In this document: one piece after another, positions 32,699 to 40,872 of the stretch | Numbering within the stretch: the stretch's first letter is position 1 | How the letters are laid out: each line of letters begins with the position of its first letter | From: Bacteroidetes bacterium UBA6161 | GTDB lineage: Bacteria; Bacteroidota; Bacteroidia; NS11-12g; UBA955 | Length of the DNA: 45,826 bases | Direction: 5' to 3' | Assembly: GCA_002422315.1 (NCBI GenBank) | Contig: DIUJ01000062.1 | Location: forward strand, 12,031 to 57,856 | The notes under the pieces: model-generated | The model's input: only the letters and a program-made list of their open reading frames with translations | What the model was told of the DNA's origin: nothing | The model's database searches: none | Translations under genes and position numbers: made by a program

Positions 32699-35600
32699 TT
32701 ATTTAGTAATATTCACTCTGTTTATGTTCACACCAGAGTTAGATTTAGTTCTGATTAGGTAGATACCTGACGTTTCATCAGTCAAATCTATCAAAGTTTC
32801 ATTGTTCGATACATTGTTGATTACTTTTACCACCGCACCAACTGCATTTAAGATTTCAATTGACTCTATGTTGTCGTTTCTGTTAATCATTTTAACAGTA
32901 AATTTACCTGTGCTAGGGTTTGGATAAACTCCAACAGCAGAAGATTCGATTGTTTCTATAGATGTAACTAATTCGCATGCTTCAGAGATTTCTATGTTTC
33001 TCCAAATTATAGCAGATTTGTTTCCAGAAGGATCCATTACTTGATAAGAAGCAGTGTATTTGCCAACAGAGAATGGGTTTACATTGCTTTCTCTAATTTC
33101 AACTAAAGGAAGCAACTCAGATTGGCTATAGTAGTTATCTTCAATAATCAATCCGTGTAAAGGGTTAAAGTCTATACCTAACTTAGAGCATATAGGTCCT
33201 GCGCTAATTCTTGGAGCAAGAATATCTCTAACAATTACCCAACGGGTTCTCTCAGATACATTTCCACTTGCATCGATTGCTCTGAATTTCTCTTCGTATT
33301 TACCCAAAACGTCTGGGTTAACATTAGAAGTTTTAACGAATGAAATATCGCTGCTTTGGTCATAGTTGTCTATAACGGAAGGATTTACTGACAAATAAGG
33401 TGTTCTTACATTGTGGTAAACTGAATCTTCTGTATGCAAGTCTATTACAGGAGCTAAATAATCGCTCACTACATAGGTTCTTGTTACAACTGTTGTATTT
33501 CCAGAACCATCAACTGAAGTATAAGTTACAGGATATACACCTTTTGTATCCCATCTTGGAGGACCTGCAAAACCATAAGATTTAGACAGAGACAAATTGC
33601 TACCAAACCAGTAATTGTCTGTTGCATAAGTTTGATCAAACCAGAATTGACCAATTTGTACTTGCTCTGTTCCTACAAAATTGATAACAGGTGCTGTTCT
33701 ATCCACTACTGCTACATATCTTGTTTCAGTTGAAGTATTACCAAGTTTATCAGCAACAGTATATACTATTGTGTAATTACCAAGTACATTAGGATTCACA
33801 TTACTTACAACTTTGATTGCAGAAGTTAGATTGCCATCTACAAGGTCAATTGCTATTGCTCCAGCATCAGAATAAGTTCCAGAGTTTACTTCAAAAGTAT
33901 CCATTTGGTTGCCTAACAAATTAAGTACTGGTGCAGTTTGATCTATTGTTACTGTAATGTTACGGATAACAGGAGTTGCAGATAGGCCTGTAGCATTTTT
34001 AACTTCATACTTATAGAAATATTGACCAGGCATTGCAGTATTAAGGTCGTTTGTAACTACCATTTTATTGGTAATATTTCCTTCTACAACGTCCATTGCA
34101 ATGGCTCCATTATCTGAATATGGTGCTCCTTGCTCAATATTTAAAGAGCTATTTCCATTTAGGGTAATTACTGGAATAAAAGTAGAACCTGAAATAAACA
34201 CCTTATGGTCTTCAAACTCACCAGAACTTACAGGTCCGCAAGGATCTGTAGAGCCATCAGCATAAGAAACAACTACTCTCATTCTAGTTTCACCTATAAT
34301 AGATGTGCTAATATCTGGAACCATAAAGTTTGCATTGGTAGATAGATTTGTTGTATTTACTTCATGTAACACTCTTTCTGTGGGTTCAAAGAATCCGTTG
34401 ATATTGAAATCCACGTATACTGATCTAGAAGCAGGATCCGCATTACTGTTTCTCGCTATTTCCACATTATATGTGCCTCCTATTGTTAGGTTAATTGGCT
34501 GATCTGAAGCCGACATAAACCTTTCATAGTCAGTAACACCTGTTGTAGTATTTCTAGCCAAAACAGTTTGGTTATTCCAATCCTTAACTCTAATTAAAGC
34601 ATTGCTAACATCTGCACTTAAAATATTTGCAGAAGGGGTACATGGGTCTACTACAACAAGATATTTGTCTTTAACCATTGGCTTGGTTGTACCTGCAGAA
34701 TCCAAAGTGCTCCAAGCTCTAAGCGAAACGTTGTATTCACCTGTTTGTGTAAATCTCACTTTCAAATCTTTACTATTCAAAGTAACACCAGGCTCTAAAA
34801 CATAATTAAAAGGAGTAATAATCCATCTGAATCTATCTGCTTTATCTGTAAGAGAGGTTATTGTTGTTACATCGCTAAGGTTAGGTCTTCTAATATCTGC
34901 AACGAAATCGACTTTAGATGCAGAAGTAGGATTAATTACAGTAACAGTATCGCAATAAGTAGCTTCACCAGTACAAGAACTAATATCCAAACAAACATTA
35001 TATTGACCAGCAGAAGGGAAAGAATAGGTAAACAATCTTCCTTCGTCAGTAACTTGGCTTGGGAAAGCTGCGTTTCCATTCACAGACCAAGAATAAGCTG
35101 CTAAGCCAAATACATTCGATGAAGTACTTCTGAATTGAATAGGAGCGCGAGTATATGCAGTATCTTGACCAGCAATTTTAAATTCGGGTTGAGGCGCGCC
35201 TACTGCTCCATACTTTGTAGTAAATGTTGCAATAAGTCCGCTATCCACAGCACCAGCTGATCTTGTGTCAAGTTCCATGTACATAGAACCAGATTTAGCT
35301 ACTAGAGTTATTGGCGCTCTATCATTTCTGCTAAATCCACCAGATGGATGAAGAGGGATTCCATTGGTAGCATTTGGTCCATCCCACACTTTGAAAGTAT
35401 GAGCTGCAGATGCTAGTCTAAGTTGACTAATATTTAGTGTTATCTCTTCCGCACCACAAGGTTGAATTCTTAATCTATTTACGGATGGATCACCATTGTT
35501 TCCTGTAGCATAGTTTGCATTTGGACCGCCTTTGTCAAAAATAGTACCTTTCCCTATTTGTGTAGAGTTAGCACCAGCACCTAACCAAAACTCAGAGAAT

Positions 35601-36799
35601 GGATTAACCGTAATATATTCTGTCTTAGTTTTTGTTCCTGTTCCTACTGCATTGCTTGATTCTAAAGTAACATCAAACTTTCCTAAATCAAACATTTCAA
35701 AAATAGCTCTGTAAAAAGAACCCCCAAATTGAGAACCACCTACTATATAGCTATTGTCTTGCATTGTAAAAGGATTGTTTTGATCTTCTAATGTCCAATC
35801 CCAACTAGTAGGACCATAAGTAGAAAGGTCGTACAATGTAATTTCGTCTCCATCTTCCACTACAGTTCTGTTTGAAATAAAATCTGAAATTGGGCTAAGT
35901 GTTGGCACCATTACATTGATTGATTTTACGATACTGTCAAAACCCAAACAGTTTTGTGAACGCAATTTTACAAAATTAGTACCTGGAGTTGTGAATACAG
36001 TAGTAAAATCTACACCTGTAAAATCATAACCATTCAAATCTCTATCCCAATCGTGGCGAATGTATCCTTTTTTGTTTGCATTGTTAAAGGTAACTGGTGA
36101 GTTAACCCAAACATCTGTAGGTACTATGAAATTTGCTGCTATTGTGGTTGGTTTTAAAATCTTAATATGTATATCTTCTGCTTCACCATATTTATAATTT
36201 ATGGTATTTGCGCAACCATCACCAGCATTCATTGTAGCATACTGATAACCGCATTTTATTCTAATTCTTGTTATATCTTCTGTTGCATTACATGGAATTG
36301 TAAAATTAATGAAAACCATGGCACCAGGACCAGCATTCATTACGTGAGATCCCGCAGGAAATGTTGTAGCTAATGTCTCCCCTGCATCAAAGGTTTTGTT
36401 GTTGTTGTAATCTATCCATGCTCTCCATACACTACTAGTGTAACTGTTCATTCTACATGAAAGAGAAATCCCTAGACGGTAGGTTGTACCTGCATTTAGT
36501 ACTAGTGGATTAGTTGAGTTATTTAACACATGCCCATGAGGACCTTGATCTGCACCGGCCCACTGGAAACCATCCGGAGCTTTATTGTACACAGCATTGC
36601 CACCTTCTGTAATTAATATTTCGTCAATTGCGGACATGTAAGTTGGTCCCGAACCACCGTTTGCCGCATCTATCCAATTACACCAAGGGTCAAATGGATT
36701 TTGGGCATGTAAACTTGGTGTCGCAAAACCGACAAGACCAAGCGCTGTAAGAGCTAAGCCCCTGATTAATAATTTTTTAATAGTAAACTTTTTTCTCAT
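32699..36799 (-). CDS. Giant T9SS-secreted surface protein, paralog 3
   Basis: 1366 residues with a signal peptide (basic start KKFTIKKLLIRG, hydrophobic core, end SLHAQ). The layout matches paralogs 1 and 2: GEVED-type N-terminal domain (VWRAWIDYNNNKTFDAGETL), PKD pair, CUB-like (LRIQPCGAEEITLNISQLRL), PKD pair, second GEVED-like (VYVDFNINGFFEPTERVLHE), five DUF5011/HYR folds and the sorting domain (VYPNPSTGKFTVKM ... GIYLIRTKSNSG). Near-identical blocks in all three include NPFSEFWLGAG, the NYATGNNGDP region and ICSKLGIDFNPLHG followed by LLPLVEIRESNVNPFSVG. It is the first gene of the tandem in transcription order and lies back to back with the OxyR-like gene. Confidence 0.86.
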   Translation of the reverse strand: MRKKFTIKKLLIRGLALTALGLVGFATPSLHAQNPFDPWCNWIDAANGGSGPTYMSAIDEILITEGGNAVYNKAPDGFQWAGADQGPHGHVLNNSTNPLVLNAGTTYRLGISLSCRMNSYTSSVWRAWIDYNNNKTFDAGETLATTFPAGSHVMNAGPGAMVFINFTIPCNATEDITRIRIKCGYQYATMNAGDGCANTINYKYGEAEDIHIKILKPTTIAANFIVPTDVWVNSPVTFNNANKKGYIRHDWDRDLNGYDFTGVDFTTVFTTPGTNFVKLRSQNCLGFDSIVKSINVMVPTLSPISDFISNRTVVEDGDEITLYDLSTYGPTSWDWTLEDQNNPFTMQDNSYIVGGSQFGGSFYRAIFEMFDLGKFDVTLESSNAVGTGTKTKTEYITVNPFSEFWLGAGANSTQIGKGTIFDKGGPNANYATGNNGDPSVNRLRIQPCGAEEITLNISQLRLASAAHTFKVWDGPNATNGIPLHPSGGFSRNDRAPITLVAKSGSMYMELDTRSAGAVDSGLIATFTTKYGAVGAPQPEFKIAGQDTAYTRAPIQFRSTSSNVFGLAAYSWSVNGNAAFPSQVTDEGRLFTYSFPSAGQYNVCLDISSCTGEATYCDTVTVINPTSASKVDFVADIRRPNLSDVTTITSLTDKADRFRWIITPFNYVLEPGVTLNSKDLKVRFTQTGEYNVSLRAWSTLDSAGTTKPMVKDKYLVVVDPCTPSANILSADVSNALIRVKDWNNQTVLARNTTTGVTDYERFMSASDQPINLTIGGTYNVEIARNSNADPASRSVYVDFNINGFFEPTERVLHEVNTTNLSTNANFMVPDISTSIIGETRMRVVVSYADGSTDPCGPVSSGEFEDHKVFISGSTFIPVITLNGNSSLNIEQGAPYSDNGAIAMDVVEGNITNKMVVTNDLNTAMPGQYFYKYEVKNATGLSATPVIRNITVTIDQTAPVLNLLGNQMDTFEVNSGTYSDAGAIAIDLVDGNLTSAIKVVSNVNPNVLGNYTIVYTVADKLGNTSTETRYVAVVDRTAPVINFVGTEQVQIGQFWFDQTYATDNYWFGSNLSLSKSYGFAGPPRWDTKGVYPVTYTSVDGSGNTTVVTRTYVVSDYLAPVIDLHTEDSVYHNVRTPYLSVNPSVIDNYDQSSDISFVKTSNVNPDVLGKYEEKFRAIDASGNVSERTRWVIVRDILAPRISAGPICSKLGIDFNPLHGLIIEDNYYSQSELLPLVEIRESNVNPFSVGKYTASYQVMDPSGNKSAIIWRNIEISEACELVTSIETIESSAVGVYPNPSTGKFTVKMINRNDNIESIEILNAVGAVVKVINNVSNNETLIDLTDETSGIYLIRTKSNSGVNINRVNITK

Positions 36800-37416
36800 A
36801 GTAGTTACCTTTAGAGTTTTATTTGATATTTAAGAAAACAATATTGCAATTTTTTTTTAAATATTCCAAAACATAATGTTTAGACTTTTTGCTATGTATA
36901 CTGAAAATCAACAGTATAATTTTATTCGATAAGATTATATTTTATCGTTCGTTTTATCTAATTTCAGTTCTGTACTTAAACTTCTGTTTTTGGTGTTTTA
37001 CAAATTTATAACCGAATCTAAATTCAGAAAAAAACCAATGCATAATTGATACATTATTCTCTCAAGACACGTATATTTTTGCTCGAACAACTCCAAAGAT
37101 CATAGAAGGGAAAGAAAAATTCATAAGCAATTTTATTATCGAATGATTATCTGATTCTTAAGTCGGTTATGGTTCATGTAAATTGGTCTAGGTATGACTT
37201 TAATTTAAAAAAGCTATTGAAAAGAATATGTTTGATGTAAATTGCGTTTACATCAAAAAATACAAAAAAAAAGAAATTTCATTCTTCTGTTTTTCTGATA
37301 GTTAGAAAGATTTTTTTAATCTTTTTTTAATCTCAATTCATTTATTCTGTATTGTTTGTGGTTTTTGATTTAATTTGCAGACGAAACAGTGTTTAAAATA
37401 GACAAATCAAATAGCC
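36800..37416. other. 617-base intergenic region between divergent genes
   Basis: Very AT-rich, with many A and T runs, separating surface protein 3 (minus) from the OxyR-like gene (plus). I see no open frame worth calling and no tRNA-like fold. It contains one strong palindrome (37231-37257, listed separately) and TAATTTG (37371-37377), a possible -7 box for the OxyR-like gene 39 bases before its ATG. Confidence 0.6.
37231..37257. promoter_or_regulatory. Candidate operator palindrome
   Basis: Perfect 11-bp arms TTTGATGTAAA (37231-37241) and TTTACATCAAA (37247-37257) around TTGCG, 160 bases upstream of the OxyR-like gene in the divergent region. A poly-A rather than poly-T tract follows on the plus strand, so it is not a plus-strand terminator. 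LysR proteins typically bind interrupted palindromes in such positions, but the link to this gene is an inference. Confidence 0.5.
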
Positions 37417-37680
37417 ATGACAATTACTCAGTTAGAATATATTATTGCGGTTAATGAACACCGCAACTTTGTAAAGGCAGCAGAGAAATGCAATGTAACT
37501 CAGCCTACACTTAGTATGCAAATACAAAAACTAGAACGAACACTGGGAGTTAAAATATTTAACAGGTCGCAACTTCCCGTATCTCCTACTCCGATTGGTG
37601 AAACAATAATAGAGCAAGCAAAAATCGTATTGGCTGAAAATCAAAAAATTTATGCCATTGCGAAAAATGCAAAAGCTTAA
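37417..37680 (+). CDS. OxyR/LysR-type DNA-binding protein lacking the effector domain
   Basis: 87 residues that align with the first 87 of OxyR-type LysR regulators: winged helix (ITQLEYIIAVNEHRNFVKAA, CNVTQPTLSMQIQKLERTLG, VKIFNRS) and the linker helix (about 59-86, IGETIIEQAKIVLAENQKIY). Full-length family members have about 300 residues, with a periplasmic-binding-protein-like sensor domain carrying redox cysteines. Here the frame ends in TAA exactly after the linker helix and no sensor-domain remnant is evident in the following 50 bases. It could dimerise through the linker helix and bind DNA without sensing, or be the head of a truncated oxyR. Confidence 0.8.
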   Translation: MTITQLEYIIAVNEHRNFVKAAEKCNVTQPTLSMQIQKLERTLGVKIFNRSQLPVSPTPIGETIIEQAKIVLAENQKIYAIAKNAKA

Positions 37681-37699
37681 TTTATAAATACAATTTGCA

Positions 37700-37719
37700 A
37701 TCAGGTATTGGGTCCTGAT
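37700..37719. terminator. Possible bidirectional hairpin between convergent genes
   Basis: ATCAGG (37700-37705) pairs with CCTGAT (37714-37719) over an 8-base loop, between the OxyR-like gene and the radical SAM gene. Neither side has a proper T-tract, so this is a weak call. Confidence 0.3.
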
Positions 37720-37730
37720 AATTTGGAGAG

Positions 37731-38768
37731 CTAACGAAATACAGAATTTTGTTTAAATGCCCTATACTTATGGCCAATATAAGAAGCAATCATTTTTTTC
37801 TGCATCGTGTATTTCAAAGTAGAACCAATTGCTTGAAGCCAGTAAGGACTAAGTTGCACTGCAAAGCTTGGATTCATGTAGCAATTTATCACACATCCTT
37901 GGCATTTGGGATGCACACCTTCTAAGGCTATCATTTCTTTTACTTCTGGCAATGAATATAATTCTGCTAAATTATTCTGGATTGGAATTTCTTTTAACCC
38001 AAGGTGATAACAAGGCAAAACAAGATTGTTTTCTGGTGAAATCACAACCGTAGAAGAACCCGCTTTGCAAACAGGTTTATTAATTTGATTTCCTCCATTT
38101 TGACGCAATGTAATAAAGGCTTTGTTTATATAAACCCATTTTTTCTTCCCCCATTGTGTTAAAATACTTAATTCTTTGGGGCCAAGTTCCATTTGGCCCA
38201 CCTCATTGTAACCAAAAACAGGATTTAAAACCAACATGAATTTATTTGGCAAACAAAATTGACTGTAAACTTGCTCTATTTGATGTATATTATGGGGGAA
38301 AACCGTAAACAAAATATCTGGTTTTTCACCTAAGGATTTTGCGATTTCTATACTTTCCAAGAACTTATCAAAACATTTTACTTTTCTGGATTCATTGTGT
38401 TCTTCTGCTATGGGAGAGTCCAAGGAAAAATGTAACATGTCTACCAGACCCTTTAGTTTATGTGCCAATTTGGGGTACAAAAGCGTGTTGGTTGTAACTG
38501 TGGTGATGAAGCCATGGTCTTTGGCAGCGCTAAGAAGCTCTGGTAATTGTTGGTGAAGCAGAGGTTCTCCCCCAGTAAAATCAATTATATCGACCCCCAA
38601 TTTTTTCAAATCCCGAAAATTTTCAAGTGCATTTTCCATAGTAATATAAGGGGAGGGTTTTTCCCAAATATCGCAAAAAGAACACTTTGCATTGCAACGA
38701 TAGGTTACATAGTAGTTGCATAGTACATGGTGGTTCACTAGTCTGCCATTAAATATAGAAGAGTCCAT
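37731..38768 (-). CDS. Radical SAM protein with SPASM-like C-terminal cysteines
   Basis: 345 residues from the ATG 38766-38768. The iron-sulfur cluster motif CxxxCxxC is C25-NAK-C29-SF-C32. Further radical SAM features are the GGEP motif (IDFTGGEPLLH) and TTVTTNTLL. The C-terminal third has more cysteines (VCKAGSSTV, LPCYHLG, CQGCVINCYM), suggesting a SPASM/twitch auxiliary cluster, as in peptide-modifying or heme-related enzymes. The substrate is unknown and no precursor peptide gene is evident nearby. The start shares one base with the upstream stop (TAATG), so it is coupled to the vWA protein gene. A frame extending to 38801 overlaps that gene and is rejected. Confidence 0.85.
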   Translation of the reverse strand: MDSSIFNGRLVNHHVLCNYYVTYRCNAKCSFCDIWEKPSPYITMENALENFRDLKKLGVDIIDFTGGEPLLHQQLPELLSAAKDHGFITTVTTNTLLYPKLAHKLKGLVDMLHFSLDSPIAEEHNESRKVKCFDKFLESIEIAKSLGEKPDILFTVFPHNIHQIEQVYSQFCLPNKFMLVLNPVFGYNEVGQMELGPKELSILTQWGKKKWVYINKAFITLRQNGGNQINKPVCKAGSSTVVISPENNLVLPCYHLGLKEIPIQNNLAELYSLPEVKEMIALEGVHPKCQGCVINCYMNPSFAVQLSPYWLQAIGSTLKYTMQKKMIASYIGHKYRAFKQNSVFR

Positions 38769-40843
38769 TAGAAGCCCCCCTCCCATTTTCTTAAAAACCA
38801 TTCAAGCCCAAGAAACCCTACCAATAGATAAAGCAACCACTCCAATTGTAAAATTTTTTCTAGATTGGTTTTTTCTCTTATCCATTCAGAATTGTTTGCA
38901 TGCAAGTTAATAGAATCTAACAATTGGTCTGCATTTTTAAAAGGCAAAAAAGAACCGTTATTTTTATGGGCCCAAGATTCCAGTTCTGAATGGTTTGCCT
39001 GGATTTGAATTTGTTCGGCCTGCAAGGGATAAACCAAAAAACCTCCTTCTTTTTGTTTTAGTTCTGGCATAGAAGGCACAGAGCCTAAAAAAGTATAGTA
39101 ACCAGAGGGAAGAACCCCAGCATTTGCAGAATATTGAACCCCATCCCAAGTCAAACGAATAGAAAACAGCTTCCCTTTTTCATTTTTGAATTTAACTATT
39201 ATTTCGCTCTCTTTTACCGCGTTGTAACTTTGATCATACAGTTCGCCTAAAAACCGAATGCTTTCCTCTTCGTCATATATTTCTTTGCTAGTATATACCT
39301 TTAGTCTTTGTTTTTTCTCCCTTGCCAATAAATATTGGGTATTTTTAAGAACCCATTCATCAAAAAGTTCGGAATTCCCTTGCATTTTTAAATTTTGAAC
39401 CCTCCAACGCCATATTCCTTCTGCAAGAAGATAAGCATATTTCAACTCTGATGTATTTGTAAAAGCCATTAAAGGTTGACCAGAATTTATTTTTTGAACA
39501 CTTTGCATGCTTTGAACCTGCATAGGATTTGAGAAATTGATATTTCCAAAAGGAGCCCTTAAGGGAGGCCAATTAATTTGTTCTGCTAAAAGTTCAGGAG
39601 TAAACAAAAAAGCATTGAAATCGTTGCTTGGAAATGCTTGTACTTCATTAAATGCTTGTGTTTTGCGCTGTATTTTTATATCTGGCAAAAACGTATGTAA
39701 CCTATCGGCATCTATTTGCGAACCTAAAACAAACCAAAAAGAGCTGTTGTTTTTTTGGGTTTCTTTTAACCAAGAAGCCTCTCTATCATTAGAAGGAAAT
39801 TGATGTCCAATAATTAAATCATAAGTAGAATTGGATTTAGAGATAAAATCAGAAGAAGCAAATACGGAACATTCATAATTCTTGTTGTTTTCTAGAGAAG
39901 CAAAGAGTGCGTTTACATCTGGGTGAGGCGATTTATATACAAGGGCTATCTTTTGTCGATTATCTAAAACTTCTACATAAAAGTCAAAATTGTTATTTTC
40001 TTTGCTTAGTTCATTTTGCAGTGGCGTAATTTTTACCGAGTATTTTCTTACTCCAGGGGTTTTGGCTTCCAAAATAAATTCTTCTTCGAATAGTGTAGCG
40101 TTTGGAACTTTTATCTTTCTAGACTGCACCATTTTCTCTGCATCATATATCTGAAGTCTAATTTCTTGGTTGGAGAATCCTTGCTGTTGCATCATTACTT
40201 TTACAGCAAAAGAATTATTTAGATAAGCTATACTGTTTGTATTTACCTCTTTTATAGCAATATCAGAAACAGGAATGGTAGAACCCATACCTACAGTAAA
40301 TACTGGCGCTTGAAAATTTGCAGGAGTGTAGGTTGGTTGCATTCCTTTTGTGTAAACACCATCAGAAAAAACACATACTGCAGCTGGATTTTTTTCTTTT
40401 AAAAAAATATTGGCATGTTTAATCGTAGCAGATAAGTCTGTACTTTTGCCTTTAAACCCTCCGCTAGTATCTTTTACATTGCCGTCAAAATAGAACACCT
40501 TGGTATCGAAATTTTCTTCTAATTGTTTATTTAAATTATCCACTTTAGCTTTTAGTTTGGAAGCAGAAATGGAGTCTGACAAGAAAACAGATTCAGAATC
40601 GTCTACATAAAATACAATTGTTGGTTTAAGTACTTCCTTTTTTTTATATTTAAGAAGTGGGTTTAGCAACAAGCAGAAAAGAGTAAAAAGGGTTAAAAAT
40701 CTAAGTATTCTTTTAACATGAAGATAAAAGGGAGAAGAATAAGAAGAAGACCGAAATGGATAAAACCAAATGCTAATTGCGGCAGCTGCAACAGCACAAA
40801 TTAAAAACCAAAACCAATCATATTCCGAATATACTTCTAACAC
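38768..40843 (-). CDS. Membrane-anchored von Willebrand factor A-like protein
   Basis: 691 residues. Two N-terminal membrane helices (about 10-28 and 46-63) are followed by a vWA-like domain (about 72-200) with a MIDAS-type motif DDSES (81-85) and a later FSDGVYTKG. Beta-sandwich segments follow, then a class I glutamine-amidotransferase-like region (YDLIIGHQFPSNDREASWLK then FWFVLGSQ), and one C-terminal helix (about 667-684) before a short basic end. This matches a Bacteroidota family of membrane vWA proteins of unknown function. The bulk is probably periplasmic. It lies 29 bases after recQ and overlaps the radical SAM gene. Confidence 0.75.
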   Translation of the reverse strand: MLEVYSEYDWFWFLICAVAAAAISIWFYPFRSSSYSSPFYLHVKRILRFLTLFTLFCLLLNPLLKYKKKEVLKPTIVFYVDDSESVFLSDSISASKLKAKVDNLNKQLEENFDTKVFYFDGNVKDTSGGFKGKSTDLSATIKHANIFLKEKNPAAVCVFSDGVYTKGMQPTYTPANFQAPVFTVGMGSTIPVSDIAIKEVNTNSIAYLNNSFAVKVMMQQQGFSNQEIRLQIYDAEKMVQSRKIKVPNATLFEEEFILEAKTPGVRKYSVKITPLQNELSKENNNFDFYVEVLDNRQKIALVYKSPHPDVNALFASLENNKNYECSVFASSDFISKSNSTYDLIIGHQFPSNDREASWLKETQKNNSSFWFVLGSQIDADRLHTFLPDIKIQRKTQAFNEVQAFPSNDFNAFLFTPELLAEQINWPPLRAPFGNINFSNPMQVQSMQSVQKINSGQPLMAFTNTSELKYAYLLAEGIWRWRVQNLKMQGNSELFDEWVLKNTQYLLAREKKQRLKVYTSKEIYDEEESIRFLGELYDQSYNAVKESEIIVKFKNEKGKLFSIRLTWDGVQYSANAGVLPSGYYTFLGSVPSMPELKQKEGGFLVYPLQAEQIQIQANHSELESWAHKNNGSFLPFKNADQLLDSINLHANNSEWIREKTNLEKILQLEWLLYLLVGFLGLEWFLRKWEGGF

Positions 40844-40872
40844 TTAACCATTTATTAATATACTTAAGCAGT

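Noticed and set aside
38769..38801. 11-codon extension of the radical SAM protein
   Set aside because: It lies within the vWA gene. The coupled TAATG start at 38768 is better.
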